Positions 1-9,707 are shown, numbered from the stretch's first letter. The stretch is DNA of 64,000 bases from DAOUBP01 sp964513075 (GCA_964513075.1 CAZELR010000018.1:1-64000), one strand, 5' to 3'. Notes: generated by a model not told the origin, from the letters alone. Program-made: numbers and translations.

Positions 1-6
1 AGGACT

Positions 7-44
7 CATGCGACCAGTATACCATACCCCGATGGAACGGTGAA
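7..44 (-). promoter_or_regulatory. Promoter of a leaderless gene running off the left edge
   Basis: On the minus strand there is TTCACC (39-44), a 17-base spacer and TATACT (16-21) preceded by TG-G, an extended -10. Only six bases separate the -10 from an ATG whose A is at position 9, so transcription would start at or next to the start codon. This implies a leaderless mRNA for a gene lying to the left of the window. Only its first three codons are visible. Confidence 0.4.
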
Positions 45-182
45 CAGTTACGGGCCGGAAATCCGACGTACGCACAGCGGCGACTTGCCGGTGCATTGCT
101 TGTGGTTGTAGAATGCGCCGTCTGTCCGCTGCCTCAGATGGGGCGCCGGACTGCGATGACCATTCCGAGAAAGGCGACATTC

Positions 183-1259
183 ATGAAGATCACTGTTGAA
201 TCTTTGGAACCGAGTGACCGCAAGCCTTTTCCCACAGCCCTGGGCTTCGGTCGTGACTTTTCCAACCGTATGTTCAGCCAACGTTACACCCCGGAGCACG
301 GGTGGCACGATGCCCGCATCGGGCCTTATCGGCCGTTGATCCTTGATCCCGCTACGGCCGTCCTCCACTACGGTCAGGAGATCTTCGAGGGCCTCAAGGC
401 CTATCGGCGGCCCGACGGGGATATCAACCTGTTTCGTCCGTGGGAAAATGCGGCGCGCTTCAACCGCTCGGCGCAGCGCATGGCGATGGTCCCGGTGGAT
501 CCTGAGGAGCATGTCGAGGCGATGATCGAGTTGGTCAGCCTGGAACATGAGTGGGTGCCGGCACAGGAGGGCGCCTCACTCTACATCCGTCCGACGCTGA
601 TTGCTTCAGATGTTAGCCTGAGCGTTCATGCCAGCCATAGCTATCTGCACTTCATCATTGTGGGTCCGGTGGGACCGTACTTCGCTACGGGCTTCAACCC
701 GGTAGCAGTCTATATCTCGCGCGACCAGGTGCGCGCGGTGCGCGGTGGCACCGGAGAGGCCAAGACCGGCGGCAACTATGCCGCCAGTCTCCATGTTGCA
801 GAGGAGGTGGGTCGGCTCGGTTATCAGCAGGTGCTCTGGCTGGATGCGGTAGAACGGCGTTACGTCGAAGAGGTAGGCGCCATGAACATCGCCTTCGTCT
901 ATGACGGAACGCACATCGTCACCCCCGCGCTTTCCGGCAGCATCTTGCCCGGCATTACGCGCAATTCGGTGCTGCAGATGGCGCCGGATCTGGATTACAC
1001 CGTCAGTGAGGAGCGGATCGACGTGAATCAGGTCCTGGCGGATATCCGCAGCGGCCGGATCACGGAGGCTTTTGGCATCGGCACGGCAGCCGTCATCGCG
1101 CCGGTGGGCCGGCTTGGCGCTGAGGATGAGGCGGTCATCCTCAATCACAATGAGCCGGGGCCGGTGGCACGGCGTCTCTACCAGGCGTTGACCGACCTCC
1201 AGTATGGCCGTGCACCGGACCCTTACGGCTGGACTTGCACCATCAAGGTGAAGGGGTAA
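183..1259 (+). CDS. ilvE: Branched-chain amino acid aminotransferase (class IV, PLP)
   Basis: 358 residues, the usual length for the longer (eukaryote-like, group II) branched-chain aminotransferases. It transfers the amino group between leucine, isoleucine or valine and 2-oxoglutarate in the cytoplasm, the last step of their synthesis. The PLP lysine is K194 in GEAKTGGNYAAS, and the family segments around GQEIFEGLKAYR and LSGSILPGITR are present. The frame is open further upstream to 96, but the first 29 codons do not resemble the family. The ATG at 183 starts the recognisable MKITVE segment. The convergent GH32 gene ends 10 bases downstream. Strongly supported as a family member; substrate range is inferred. 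Confidence 0.93.
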   Translation: MKITVESLEPSDRKPFPTALGFGRDFSNRMFSQRYTPEHGWHDARIGPYRPLILDPATAVLHYGQEIFEGLKAYRRPDGDINLFRPWENAARFNRSAQRMAMVPVDPEEHVEAMIELVSLEHEWVPAQEGASLYIRPTLIASDVSLSVHASHSYLHFIIVGPVGPYFATGFNPVAVYISRDQVRAVRGGTGEAKTGGNYAASLHVAEEVGRLGYQQVLWLDAVERRYVEEVGAMNIAFVYDGTHIVTPALSGSILPGITRNSVLQMAPDLDYTVSEERIDVNQVLADIRSGRITEAFGIGTAAVIAPVGRLGAEDEAVILNHNEPGPVARRLYQALTDLQYGRAPDPYGWTCTIKVKG

Positions 1260-1269
1260 CTGCAACAAC

Positions 1270-2751
1270 CTACCAGATTGACTCCATCGCCCACACATCC
1301 AGCGATTTGACCGCTGCCGGGCCGCCGCGGCTGAACAGGCTGAGGCCCAGGCTGTCCGGCCGTGTGGGATAGATGCGGGTAGCCAGTACGGTGCGTCCGC
1401 CATCCGCGAAGACCTCGATCACTGAGCGGTCGAGGAAGATGTGCAGTGTCACCGGCTCTTCGGCCGCCGATTTGATGGGGGCAACCGCCGGCCTGCGATC
1501 CAACGTTGCATCCAGGCTGGCGTGCGATCGATCGATCACGATCTGTCCGGTTGCCTGCTGGACCGTGATAGCGGTGTATTCCTTGTCTTCAGGGGAGCAG
1601 CGCACCTTCAGACCGGTTTCTGCATTCATACCAGGTTCTATCTGAACAACGATCTCCAGGCAGGCGCCGGACTCGCCGCTGGCATCGGCTAACGCCGTGT
1701 CGCACCCGGCATCGAGAGCCATATCTTCGAAATGCCAGTGTTGGCCGCGCAGCGCCTGTATCTCCGGTGCTGGGTTCAGAGCCAGGCAGCCGTCGGCCGC
1801 AAGCGTAACTGCCAGCGGGAGCGACATTGCGCCGGCCCAACCTGCCCGCCGGCGAGCAAGTTCGTCGCGGCTCTCATTAAGCCAGCCCCATAACAGATAG
1901 CTGCCATCTACGCGCCGCATGGCTTGCGGCGCGTAGAACTCACCGCCGGTTCCGACATGGACGAGGATGTTCTGCCGCTCCGGCACGAAGCCGGCCGGCC
2001 CCAAGGTGCCCGTGAAATAGAATGGATACATGAGACGCCAGGCAGGATCTTGCGTCGAGATGATCAGGGCCTGCTTAGCCCCGAAATCGAGCAAGTTGGG
2101 ACACTCCCACATGGCGCCCGTTGAGAAGGGCTCCATCTCAAGCATGTCGCCCTGCAGGACCGGCCCCATGTACTCCCAGTGCAGGAGATCGTCCGAACGA
2201 TAGCGGAGCACCAGGCCCCCGACGTCCTCGATCCGTGTGCCGATCACCATGTGCCACTGGTCTCCAGCGCGCCAGACAAACGGATCTCGAAAGTCGCCGC
2301 CAGCAGTTGCGGCTATCTCAGAAGGCAGTTCGGGGATCACGGGGTTGCCGGCATATTTATGCCACGTCAGCAGGTTATCTGCGCTGGTGGCGACGTGCAC
2401 GGCCTGGGGATTGACGCCCGTGTAGAGCAGCGTGGGCGTTCCGCCATCGTCCACCGCACAGCCGGACCAGCACCCGCCGGCGTCGCTCCCGCCCGGCGTG
2501 GGCGCCAGTGCAACGGGCAGGTCACGCCAGCGGACCAGGTCATCACTGACCGCATGGCCCCAGTGGATGGTGCCGTGAAAGGGACCGTTGGGATTGTATT
2601 GGTAAAACAGATGATATTGTCCCTGCCACTGGATGAGACCATTGGGGTCGTTCAGCCAGTTGGCCGGCGGCGTGAAGTGGAACTGCGGGCGGTGCGGGTC
2701 GGCAGCCATCTGGTGGCGTGACCGGGGTGCCGGATGCTGCGAGTGACTCAT
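1270..2751 (-). CDS. Glycoside hydrolase family 32 beta-fructosidase
   Basis: 493 residues. GH32 enzymes hydrolyse beta-fructosides such as sucrose, sucrose-6-phosphate, inulin or levan. The catalytic nucleophile lies in WLNDPNG (D35), the transition-state stabiliser in FRDPF near residue 156, and the acid/base glutamate in MWECPNL near residue 215. A C-terminal beta-sandwich follows, including the typical IFLDRSVIEVF segment near residue 445. No signal peptide is visible, so a cytoplasmic sucrose or sucrose-phosphate hydrolase or short-fructan invertase is likely. It is transcribed away from the ABC-F gene across a roughly 200-base shared upstream region. The exact substrate cannot be read from sequence. 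Confidence 0.92.
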   Translation of the reverse strand: MSHSQHPAPRSRHQMAADPHRPQFHFTPPANWLNDPNGLIQWQGQYHLFYQYNPNGPFHGTIHWGHAVSDDLVRWRDLPVALAPTPGGSDAGGCWSGCAVDDGGTPTLLYTGVNPQAVHVATSADNLLTWHKYAGNPVIPELPSEIAATAGGDFRDPFVWRAGDQWHMVIGTRIEDVGGLVLRYRSDDLLHWEYMGPVLQGDMLEMEPFSTGAMWECPNLLDFGAKQALIISTQDPAWRLMYPFYFTGTLGPAGFVPERQNILVHVGTGGEFYAPQAMRRVDGSYLLWGWLNESRDELARRRAGWAGAMSLPLAVTLAADGCLALNPAPEIQALRGQHWHFEDMALDAGCDTALADASGESGACLEIVVQIEPGMNAETGLKVRCSPEDKEYTAITVQQATGQIVIDRSHASLDATLDRRPAVAPIKSAAEEPVTLHIFLDRSVIEVFADGGRTVLATRIYPTRPDSLGLSLFSRGGPAAVKSLDVWAMESIW

Positions 2752-2872
2752 GGTGGCTCTCCTGTTTGCTGTGGTGCTCAGATTAGGCCATAGGCTGGCC
2801 GCAATGTCAATACTGCGGTGTGTAACGCCCTGAACAACTCGCCCGACTGCCTGTCGCGCTATCCGATGATTG

Positions 2873-2881
2873 TGGTATACT
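2873..2881 (+). promoter_or_regulatory. Extended -10 promoter for the ABC-F gene
   Basis: TG-G-TATACT (TATACT at 2876-2881) is an extended -10 element in the 198-base region between the divergent GH32 and ABC-F genes. No good -35 lies 17 bases upstream. It would give a leader of about 60 bases before the ATG at 2950. Confidence 0.4.
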
Positions 2882-2949
2882 TTTCATGATGTAGTGATTC
2901 GGGGAGCGTTCGTACGGGTTTGAACGCGCCTGATGGGAATGGAATTGTC

Positions 2950-4749
2950 ATGGCCTTATTGAGCATGCGGAACGTGAGCATCGGGTTCGGCGGGGCGCTC
3001 GTCTTGGAACAGATTAGCTTGCAGATCGAGCGCGGCGAGCGCTTGGGGCTGCTCGGACGCAACGGCGTGGGCAAGTCCACGCTTCTTAAGATCATCGCGG
3101 ATGAGCTGGCGCCCGATGCCGGCGATATCGTCCGCCAGCAAGGGCTGCGCGTGGCCTACTTGACCCAAGAGGTGCCGCAGGGCCTGGTCGGCGCCGTGGC
3201 TGAGGTAGTGGCAGGCGGGCTGGAGCGCGCCGCGTCCGACGACGCAGATGAGGCGTGGCGCCGCCGCTTGCGGCTGGACACCACCCTGGCGCGCATGCAG
3301 ATCGATCCGGCCGCCGATTTCGGCCAGCTCTCCGCCGGGCTTAAGCGCCGCGTGCTCCTGGCGCGCGGCCTGGTGCGCGACCCCGATATTGTGCTGCTTG
3401 ATGAGCCTACCAACCACCTGGACACCGACGCCATTGCCTGGCTCGAAGCCTACCTGCTGCGCTACGCCGGCACCCTGATCTTCGTTACCCACGATCGGGC
3501 CTTTTTGCGCAAGCTGGCCACCCGGATTATTGAGATCGATCGCGGCCGTCTGATCGACTGGTCGTGTGACTACGACACATTCGCGGCGCGCAAAGAGGGC
3601 GTTCTCGCGGCTGAGGCGACCCAACAGGCAGAGTTTGACAAGAAGCTGGCGCAGGAAGAGGTGTGGATCCGGCAGGGAATCGAGGCGCGGCGGACGCGCA
3701 ACGAGGGCCGGGTGCGTGCTCTGGAACGGCTGCGCGAGCAGCGCCGCACCCGGCGCGAGCAGCCTGGCGCGTTGCGCATGCAGATGCAGGAGGCTGAACG
3801 GTCGGGCAAGCTGGTGCTGCGGGCGGCCGGTGTCAGCTTCAGCCACGACGGCGCGGTGGTAGTGCGCGATTTGAATACGACTATCATGCGCGGAGACAAG
3901 GTCGGCATCGTCGGGCCGAACGGTTCGGGCAAGACCACGCTGTTGCGGCTGCTGATCGGCGAGCTCCCGCCGCAGGCGGGCACGGTGCGGCAGGGCGCCA
4001 ATCTGACCATCGCCTACTTCGACCAGTTGCGCGCCCAGTTGGACGAGGACCGCACCGTGCTGGATAACGTGGCCGATGGACGCGAGTTCATCACGGTCAA
4101 TGGCCGGCCCCGGCACATCATCGGCTATCTGGAAGAATTTCTGTTCACGCCCGAGCGTGCCCGGGTCTATGCCAGCACCTTGTCGGGCGGTGAGCGCAAT
4201 CGGCTGCTGCTGGCGCGCCTGTTTGCGCGGCCGGCCAACGTGTTGGTGTTGGATGAACCGACCAATGACTTGGATCTGGAGACGTTGGAGCTGCTGGAGG
4301 AGTTACTGCTGGAATACGAAGGCACGCTGTTGCTGGTGAGCCATGATCGTGAGCTGCTCAACAACGTGGTGACCAGCACGTTGGCGCTGGAGGCGGATGG
4401 TCGCGTCGGCGAATACGCGGGCGGTTACGACGATTGGGTGCGCCAGCGGCCCGCGCCCCGAGCCGATGCACCGGCTGCACCGGCGGCCTCCAAAGCAGCG
4501 CCCCGGCCCAGCGTCCCCGAACGCCCGCGCCGTCTCACCTTCAAGGAGCGGCAAGAGTTGGATGTGCTGCCTGGCCAGATCGAGGCGTTGGAGGCCGAGC
4601 AGGGCCGGCTCTACCGCGAGATGGCCGACCCCGCGATCTACCAGCAGCGCGGCGATCAGGTGACGCAGATGGCAGCTCGCTTGGCGGCCATCGAGGCTGA
4701 GCTGGCCGTCGCCTACGCACGCTGGGAGACGCTGGAGGCGGTATCGTAA
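2950..4749 (+). CDS. ABC-F family ATPase (Uup-like), ribosome-associated
   Basis: 599 residues, two ATP-binding cassettes and no membrane segments, as in ABC-F proteins that act on the ribosome. Cassette 1 has Walker A GRNGVGKST near residue 36 and Walker B LLDEPTNHLD; its signature reads LSAGLKRR rather than LSGGQ, which Uup proteins tolerate. Cassette 2 has GPNGSGKTT, LSGGERNR and LVLDEPTNDLD. An arginine-rich linker joins the cassettes, and a proline/alanine hinge leads to a charged C-terminal helical hairpin typical of Uup. A TTG at 2920 extends the frame by 10 codons, but the ATG at 2950 begins the conserved core. Three bases separate it from the downstream ABC exporter, so they are probably co-transcribed. 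Confidence 0.9.
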   Translation: MALLSMRNVSIGFGGALVLEQISLQIERGERLGLLGRNGVGKSTLLKIIADELAPDAGDIVRQQGLRVAYLTQEVPQGLVGAVAEVVAGGLERAASDDADEAWRRRLRLDTTLARMQIDPAADFGQLSAGLKRRVLLARGLVRDPDIVLLDEPTNHLDTDAIAWLEAYLLRYAGTLIFVTHDRAFLRKLATRIIEIDRGRLIDWSCDYDTFAARKEGVLAAEATQQAEFDKKLAQEEVWIRQGIEARRTRNEGRVRALERLREQRRTRREQPGALRMQMQEAERSGKLVLRAAGVSFSHDGAVVVRDLNTTIMRGDKVGIVGPNGSGKTTLLRLLIGELPPQAGTVRQGANLTIAYFDQLRAQLDEDRTVLDNVADGREFITVNGRPRHIIGYLEEFLFTPERARVYASTLSGGERNRLLLARLFARPANVLVLDEPTNDLDLETLELLEELLLEYEGTLLLVSHDRELLNNVVTSTLALEADGRVGEYAGGYDDWVRQRPAPRADAPAAPAASKAAPRPSVPERPRRLTFKERQELDVLPGQIEALEAEQGRLYREMADPAIYQQRGDQVTQMAARLAAIEAELAVAYARWETLEAVS

Positions 4750-4752
4750 GCT

Positions 4753-6555
4753 ATGGCGGACATAGCGTCGTCATCCATCAGTGAGCCACCGCCCGTCGCC
4801 ATGACGCAGCCGGGGGCCGGGCGCATCCTGCGCCGCAGCTTCGGCTATCTCCGTCCCTACTGGCGTCACACCGGCGCTGCCTACTTGACGCTGCTCATCG
4901 TCACCGGCCTGACGTTGGCGATCCCACAGCTCATCCGCTGGGCCGTGGATCGCGGCATCCGTGGACAGGATCAGCGTGCGCTGGGCGCCGCGGTGTTGGC
5001 GCTTGTGGGCCTGGCGTTGGTCCGCGGACTGTTGAATTTCGTCCAGGGGCGCAGCACGGAAGTCGCTTCCCAGGGGGTCGCCTACGACCTGCGCAATGCC
5101 CTGTATCGCCAGTTGTCCGCCCTCTCCTTCTCCTATCATGATCGCGCCCAGGTGGGACAGCTTCTCTCGCGCGCGGTGCAGGACGTGGATCGCGTGCGAT
5201 TCGTCACCGGCCGCGCGTTCTTGCGCCTGGCTGAGGGGGGAGTGCTGCTGATCGGCACCGCTCTGATGCTGTTGGCGATGAATCCGCTGTTGGCGCTGCT
5301 GGCTCTGGGCACCATGCCGCTGCTGGCGAACCGCGCGCTTTACGTCAGCCGGCGCTTGCGGCCCCTGTCGCTGGCCGTGCAGCAGCAGCTTGCCGTGCTC
5401 ACGACCCGGCTGGAGCAAGATCTGCGCGGTGCGCGCGTCGTGAAGGCGTTCGCGCAGGAAGACGCCGAGATCGCCCGTTTCGACGGTGAGAATGTGCGCT
5501 GGTTTAATCTCTCCGCCGCGGCGGCCCGTTTGCAAGCGCTGAATACGCCGCTGCTGGACCTCATTGCCAATCTCGGCACCGTCTTCATCATCTGGTATGG
5601 TGGCTCGCTGGTGGTGCGCGGGCACTTGACCCTGGGCGAGTTGGTGGCGTTTTCCACTTACTTGGGCCAACTTTTCATTCCGGTGCGGCGCCTGGGGATG
5701 ATTCTGCCCGCGATCGCCATGGCGGTCGCGGCCGGCGAGCGCATCTTCGAAATCCTGGACGCGCGCTCGGAGGTGCAAGAAGCGCCGGACGCCATCCCAT
5801 TGCCGCTGGTGCGCGGTGCGGTGCGTTTCGAGCACGTGTCCTTCAGCTACTTCGGCCGGCACCGGGTGTTGAATGATGTCTCGTTCGCGGCGCAGCCGGG
5901 CCAGGTGGTCGCGCTGCTGGGCATGACGGGCTCGGGCAAGTCGTCCATCATCAACCTGATCCCGCGTTTCTACGATCCCACCGGCGGCCGTATCACTGTG
6001 GATGGCTATGACCTGCGGTCGGTGCAACTCAGCACGCTGCGCGACCAGGTGGGCATCGTGCTCCAAGAGACAGCCCTCTTTGCAACCACGCTGCGCGAGA
6101 ATATTGCATTTGGTCGGCCGGGCGCCACCGAGGCGGAGATCATCGCGGCCGCACAGGCGGCCCAGGCGCACGATTTCATCATGCAAACCGCGTTGGGCTA
6201 CGACACGCCCGTGGGCGAGCGTGGGGTGACGTTGTCGGGCGGGCAGAAGCAGCGCGTGGCCATTGCCCGCGCGCTCCTGCGCGACCCGCGCATCCTGATC
6301 CTTGACGACGCGACCGCCAGCGTGGATACCGAAACCGAACGGCAGATCCAGGCTGCCCTGGCGCGGCTGATGGCTGGCCGCACATCGTTCGTCATCGCCC
6401 AACGCCTCGGCACCGTGCGTCTGGCCGATCAGATCCTGGTGCTGGATCGCGGACGCATTGTCGCGGCCGGCACGCATGCTGAGCTGTTGCGCACCTCTGC
6501 CCTGTACGCGGAGATCTATCATCGGCAGCTCAAGCCGCAGGAAAGCCAACCATGA
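4753..6555 (+). CDS. ABC exporter, degenerate-site half (heterodimer subunit 1)
   Basis: 600 residues: about six membrane helices (residues 30-320) followed by an ATPase domain. Walker A is GMTGSGKSS and the signature is an intact LSGGQKQR. The Walker B catalytic glutamate is replaced by aspartate (LILDDATASVD), and the switch histidine is replaced by glutamine (VIAQRLGTV). These substitutions mark the ATPase-weak half of a heterodimeric exporter of the TM287/288 or BmrCD type. The stop overlaps the start of the next gene by four bases (ATGA), which fits obligate pairing. Exported substrate unknown; lipids, peptides or drugs are all possible for the family. Confidence 0.92.
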   Translation: MADIASSSISEPPPVAMTQPGAGRILRRSFGYLRPYWRHTGAAYLTLLIVTGLTLAIPQLIRWAVDRGIRGQDQRALGAAVLALVGLALVRGLLNFVQGRSTEVASQGVAYDLRNALYRQLSALSFSYHDRAQVGQLLSRAVQDVDRVRFVTGRAFLRLAEGGVLLIGTALMLLAMNPLLALLALGTMPLLANRALYVSRRLRPLSLAVQQQLAVLTTRLEQDLRGARVVKAFAQEDAEIARFDGENVRWFNLSAAAARLQALNTPLLDLIANLGTVFIIWYGGSLVVRGHLTLGELVAFSTYLGQLFIPVRRLGMILPAIAMAVAAGERIFEILDARSEVQEAPDAIPLPLVRGAVRFEHVSFSYFGRHRVLNDVSFAAQPGQVVALLGMTGSGKSSIINLIPRFYDPTGGRITVDGYDLRSVQLSTLRDQVGIVLQETALFATTLRENIAFGRPGATEAEIIAAAQAAQAHDFIMQTALGYDTPVGERGVTLSGGQKQRVAIARALLRDPRILILDDATASVDTETERQIQAALARLMAGRTSFVIAQRLGTVRLADQILVLDRGRIVAAGTHAELLRTSALYAEIYHRQLKPQESQP

Positions 6556-8375
6556 GTTTTTCGATCGGCGGCAGCGCACCCCGGATGGGACCGGGCGGGG
6601 TCTTGGAGAGCTTCGGCGACAAGCCCGATGGCCGGGCGTTCGACCGGCGTATTGCGCTGCGCCTGCTGGGGTTCCTGCGGCCCTACTGGCGGCAGATGGC
6701 CGGCGCGCTGGTGCTGATGTTGGTCACGTCGTTGCTGTCGCTGGCAACGCCGTACCTGGTGAAGGTCGCCATTGACGGCAATATTGCGCAGGGCGATCTG
6801 CCGGGGCTGACCCACACCGCGCTGCTCATCGCCGTCGTCTGGGTTGGGCTTTACCTGGCCGCGGCCGGCCAGCGTTGGCTGTTGTCATGGACCGGGCTGC
6901 AGGTGCTGGCGACCCTGCGGCGTGATCTGTTCCGGCATCTCCAGGCGCTGCCGCTGGGCTACCATGACACGCACATCGTCGGCGTTACCATCTCGCGCGT
7001 CATCAACGATGTAGGGGTGATCAACGATCTTTTGTCGTCCGGGCTGGTGACCCTGGTGGGTGACAGCGTGCTGCTGGTGGGCATCGTGGTCGTGATGTTC
7101 TCGATGAGCCCGAAGCTGGCGCTGCTGGCGTTCACGGTCGTGCCGGTGATGGTGTTGGCCACGATGTTGTTTGCCCGCCGCGCCCAGGTCGCGTTCCGGC
7201 AGACGCGCGCCCGCATTGCCGCAGTGGTGGGCGATCTGGCAGAAGGGCTCTCGGGCATGCGCGTCATCCAGGCGTTTACGCAGGAGGGCGCCACCCAGGA
7301 GCGCTTCGAGCGGATCAACGGGGCTAACCGGGACGCGACGATTTCAGCCATGACGCTCTCCTTTGTCTTTCTGCCGGTGGTTGAGGTGTTGGGCCTGTCG
7401 GCCACGGCGGTGGTGCTGTGGTTCGGCGGCTCGGCCGTGGCGCGCGGAGAGCTGACGTTGGGGGTTGTCGTCGCGTTTCTGGCCTACGTGTCCCGTTTCT
7501 TCGAGCCTATCCAGGAGCTGAGCCAGCTTTACACCACCATGCAAGCGGCTATGGCTGGCGGCGAGCGTGTGCTGGAGGTGCTCGACACCCGGTCGGAGGT
7601 TGCTGACCGGCCGGACGCTGGCGCCATGCCGCGGATTCATGGCGAGGTCGAGTTTGAGCGCGTGTGCTTCGCCTACCGGGGCGACGCGGACGTGCTGCAC
7701 GATGTGACCCTGCACATCACAGCCGGCCAGACCGTGGCGTTGGTTGGCCCGACGGGCGCGGGCAAGACCTCTATCGCGAATTTGGTGGCGCGCTTCTACG
7801 ATGTGTCTGGCGGTGCAGTGCGGATCGACGGCATCGACGTGCGGGATGTGCAGCAGCGATCCTTGCGTGGTCAGATGGGGCTGGTGCCGCAGGACCCGTT
7901 TCTTTTTTCGGGCACGATCACCGATAATATCGCGTTTGGCCGGCCCGACGCTGCTGCTGATGAGATTGAGGCTGCGGCACGGTTGGCGCATGCCCATGAC
8001 TTCATTGCTGCGCTGCCGGAAGGCTACCGCACCGAGATCCTGGAGGGGGGCGTCAACCTTTCGGTGGGCCAGCGGCAGCTCATCTGCATTGCCCGCGCGG
8101 CGCTGGCCGATCCGCGCATCCTGATCCTGGACGAAGCGACGGCCAGCGTCGACACAGTCACGGAAGGGTTCATCCAGGACGCCATCCAGCAGCTGCTGGC
8201 CGGCCGCACGGCCATCGTCATCGCCCATCGGCTCAGCACGGTGCGCAATGCCGACATGATTTGTGTGGTGGATGAGGGCCGCATTGTTGAGCGGGGATCG
8301 CACGAGGCGCTGCTGGCCGAGGGCGGCTTGTATCGTGAGCTGTATGAAAAACAATTCCTGGATCTGTTAGCCTGA
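6552..8375 (+). CDS. ABC exporter, catalytic half (heterodimer subunit 2)
   Basis: 607 residues with the same membrane-plus-ATPase layout as its upstream partner. It is complementary to it: Walker B keeps the catalytic glutamate (LILDEATASVD) and the switch histidine (VIAHRLSTV), but the signature is degenerate (NLSVGQRQ instead of LSGGQ). In heterodimeric exporters one composite ATP site pairs the altered Walker B of one subunit with the altered signature of the other, exactly as seen here. Translation is coupled by a 4-base overlap with the upstream subunit. The serine dehydratase start follows 11 bases after the stop. Confidence 0.92.
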   Translation: MSFSIGGSAPRMGPGGVLESFGDKPDGRAFDRRIALRLLGFLRPYWRQMAGALVLMLVTSLLSLATPYLVKVAIDGNIAQGDLPGLTHTALLIAVVWVGLYLAAAGQRWLLSWTGLQVLATLRRDLFRHLQALPLGYHDTHIVGVTISRVINDVGVINDLLSSGLVTLVGDSVLLVGIVVVMFSMSPKLALLAFTVVPVMVLATMLFARRAQVAFRQTRARIAAVVGDLAEGLSGMRVIQAFTQEGATQERFERINGANRDATISAMTLSFVFLPVVEVLGLSATAVVLWFGGSAVARGELTLGVVVAFLAYVSRFFEPIQELSQLYTTMQAAMAGGERVLEVLDTRSEVADRPDAGAMPRIHGEVEFERVCFAYRGDADVLHDVTLHITAGQTVALVGPTGAGKTSIANLVARFYDVSGGAVRIDGIDVRDVQQRSLRGQMGLVPQDPFLFSGTITDNIAFGRPDAAADEIEAAARLAHAHDFIAALPEGYRTEILEGGVNLSVGQRQLICIARAALADPRILILDEATASVDTVTEGFIQDAIQQLLAGRTAIVIAHRLSTVRNADMICVVDEGRIVERGSHEALLAEGGLYRELYEKQFLDLLA

Positions 8376-8386
8376 AAGGAAAGTCT

Positions 8387-9622
8387 ATGGAATCGATCCG
8401 CGAGCTTTACCGCATCGGCCACGGGCCGTCGAGCAGCCATACCATGGCCCCGCGCCGTGCTGCCGAGCAGTTTCGAACGCGCTATCCCCTGGCCGAGCGC
8501 TATCAGGTGACGCTGTACAGCAGCCTGGCCGCCACGGGTCGGGGGCACATGACCGACCGCGCGCTCCAGGAGGCGCTGGCCCCGGCGCCGTTGGAGATCA
8601 GCTGGCTGCCCGATGTTGAGCTGCCGTTCCATCCCAACGGGATGCAGTTTCAGGCGTTCTTCGCCGACGGCTCCAGCTCTGAGCCTTGGGTGGTCTACAG
8701 CGTGGGCGGCGGCGCTCTGGCAGAAGAGAACGATCCGGAGCCGCCGGCCATTTATGATTTGGATCTCATGGGCGCCATCCTGGAGCGGTGTAAAGTCACC
8801 GGTCAGGCGTTGTGGGAGTACGTCGAGCTGCAGGAAGGCAAGGATATCTGGCCGTTCCTGCACCAAGTCCTGGCAGCCATGCGCGCGGCCATCGAGCGCG
8901 GCCTGGCCCGCGAGGGCGTGTTGCCGGGCGGGCTGGGAGTGGCGCGGCGGGCGTGGGTCATCCACCGCAAGATGACCATGGACGGCAGCCCGCCCAACCC
9001 CTTCCAACTGCTCTACGCCTACGCCCTTGCGGTGTCTGAAGAGAACGCATCGGGCGGCGTGGTCGTCACGGCCCCGACCTGCGGATCCAGCGGCGTGCTC
9101 CCGGCTACTCTGCGCTACGTCCAGGAGATCACGCGCTGCACCGACGATGCGCTCTTGCGCGCCTTGGCCACCGCGGGCTTGATCGGCAATCTGGTGAAGG
9201 AGAATGCATCGATCTCCGGGGCTGAGGTAGGCTGCCAGGGCGAGGTGGGCGTCGCGTGCGCGATGGCGGCCGCCGCCGCCGCGCAACTATTCGGCGGCAC
9301 CGTGCGCCAGGTGGAGTATGCGGCGGAGATGGCCCTGGAAAACAGCCTGGGGCTCACCTGCGACCCGGTCGCGGGCATGGTGCAGATCCCGTGCATCGAG
9401 CGCAACGCGTTCGCGGCCTCGAAGGCGTTCAACTGTGCGGACTACGCGCTGCTCTCCGACGGCTCCCACCGCATCCCGTTTGACGACGTGGTGGCGGTGA
9501 TGTGGGAGACGGGCAACAATTTACCGCCCCTGTATCGGGAGACTGCGACCGGCGGACTGGCCGAGGCTTATCGCAAGCGCTATCCTAGCCGCAAGCGCGC
9601 GGCTGGACATGCTGCTGCCTAA
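8387..9622 (+). CDS. sdaA: L-serine ammonia-lyase, iron-sulfur type, single chain
   Basis: 411 residues. Converts L-serine to pyruvate and ammonia with an oxygen-sensitive [4Fe-4S] cluster in the cytoplasm. The N-terminal beta domain carries the family hallmark GPSSSHT (residues 14-20). The C-terminal alpha domain contains TAPTCGSSGV, EVGCQGEVG and LTCDPVAG, supplying candidate cluster cysteines. Both domains sit in one chain, as in the E. coli SdaA type rather than the split Bacillus type. A ribosome site (AAAGGAAAG) precedes the ATG. It follows the exporter pair at 11 bases. The last codons run into the palindromic repeat downstream, the stop being one base before the repeat unit. Confidence 0.93.
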   Translation: MESIRELYRIGHGPSSSHTMAPRRAAEQFRTRYPLAERYQVTLYSSLAATGRGHMTDRALQEALAPAPLEISWLPDVELPFHPNGMQFQAFFADGSSSEPWVVYSVGGGALAEENDPEPPAIYDLDLMGAILERCKVTGQALWEYVELQEGKDIWPFLHQVLAAMRAAIERGLAREGVLPGGLGVARRAWVIHRKMTMDGSPPNPFQLLYAYALAVSEENASGGVVVTAPTCGSSGVLPATLRYVQEITRCTDDALLRALATAGLIGNLVKENASISGAEVGCQGEVGVACAMAAAAAAQLFGGTVRQVEYAAEMALENSLGLTCDPVAGMVQIPCIERNAFAASKAFNCADYALLSDGSHRIPFDDVVAVMWETGNNLPPLYRETATGGLAEAYRKRYPSRKRAAGHAAA

Positions 9623-9687
9623 GACCTTTAGGGTCTCCAAGACCCGCTGCCTAGACCTTTAGGGTCTCCAAGACCCTAAAGGTCTAG
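9622..9687. repeat. Palindromic dispersed repeat, one and a half copies
   Basis: AGACCTTTAGGGTCTCCAAG occurs at 9622-9641 and again at 9654-9673. The second copy continues into a perfect palindrome at 9651-9687: a 17-bp stem with a 3-base loop (CCA). The first copy lacks the matching right arm. The block fills almost the whole gap between sdaA and the sugar kinase. The perfect stem could terminate transcription only weakly because no T-run follows. The form (unit plus partial copy) suggests a REP-like or MITE-like dispersed palindrome rather than a simple terminator. Confidence 0.75.
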
Positions 9688-9707
9688 AGTGTTCTTAGGA
9701 CAAGCGC

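Noticed and set aside
2956..4116. Long open frame antisense to the ABC-F gene (and similar long antisense frames across the ABC exporter, valS and beta-lactamase-like genes)
   Set aside because: High-GC third-position bias opens antisense frames; none has family motifs, ribosome sites or independent promoters, while the sense genes are certain.
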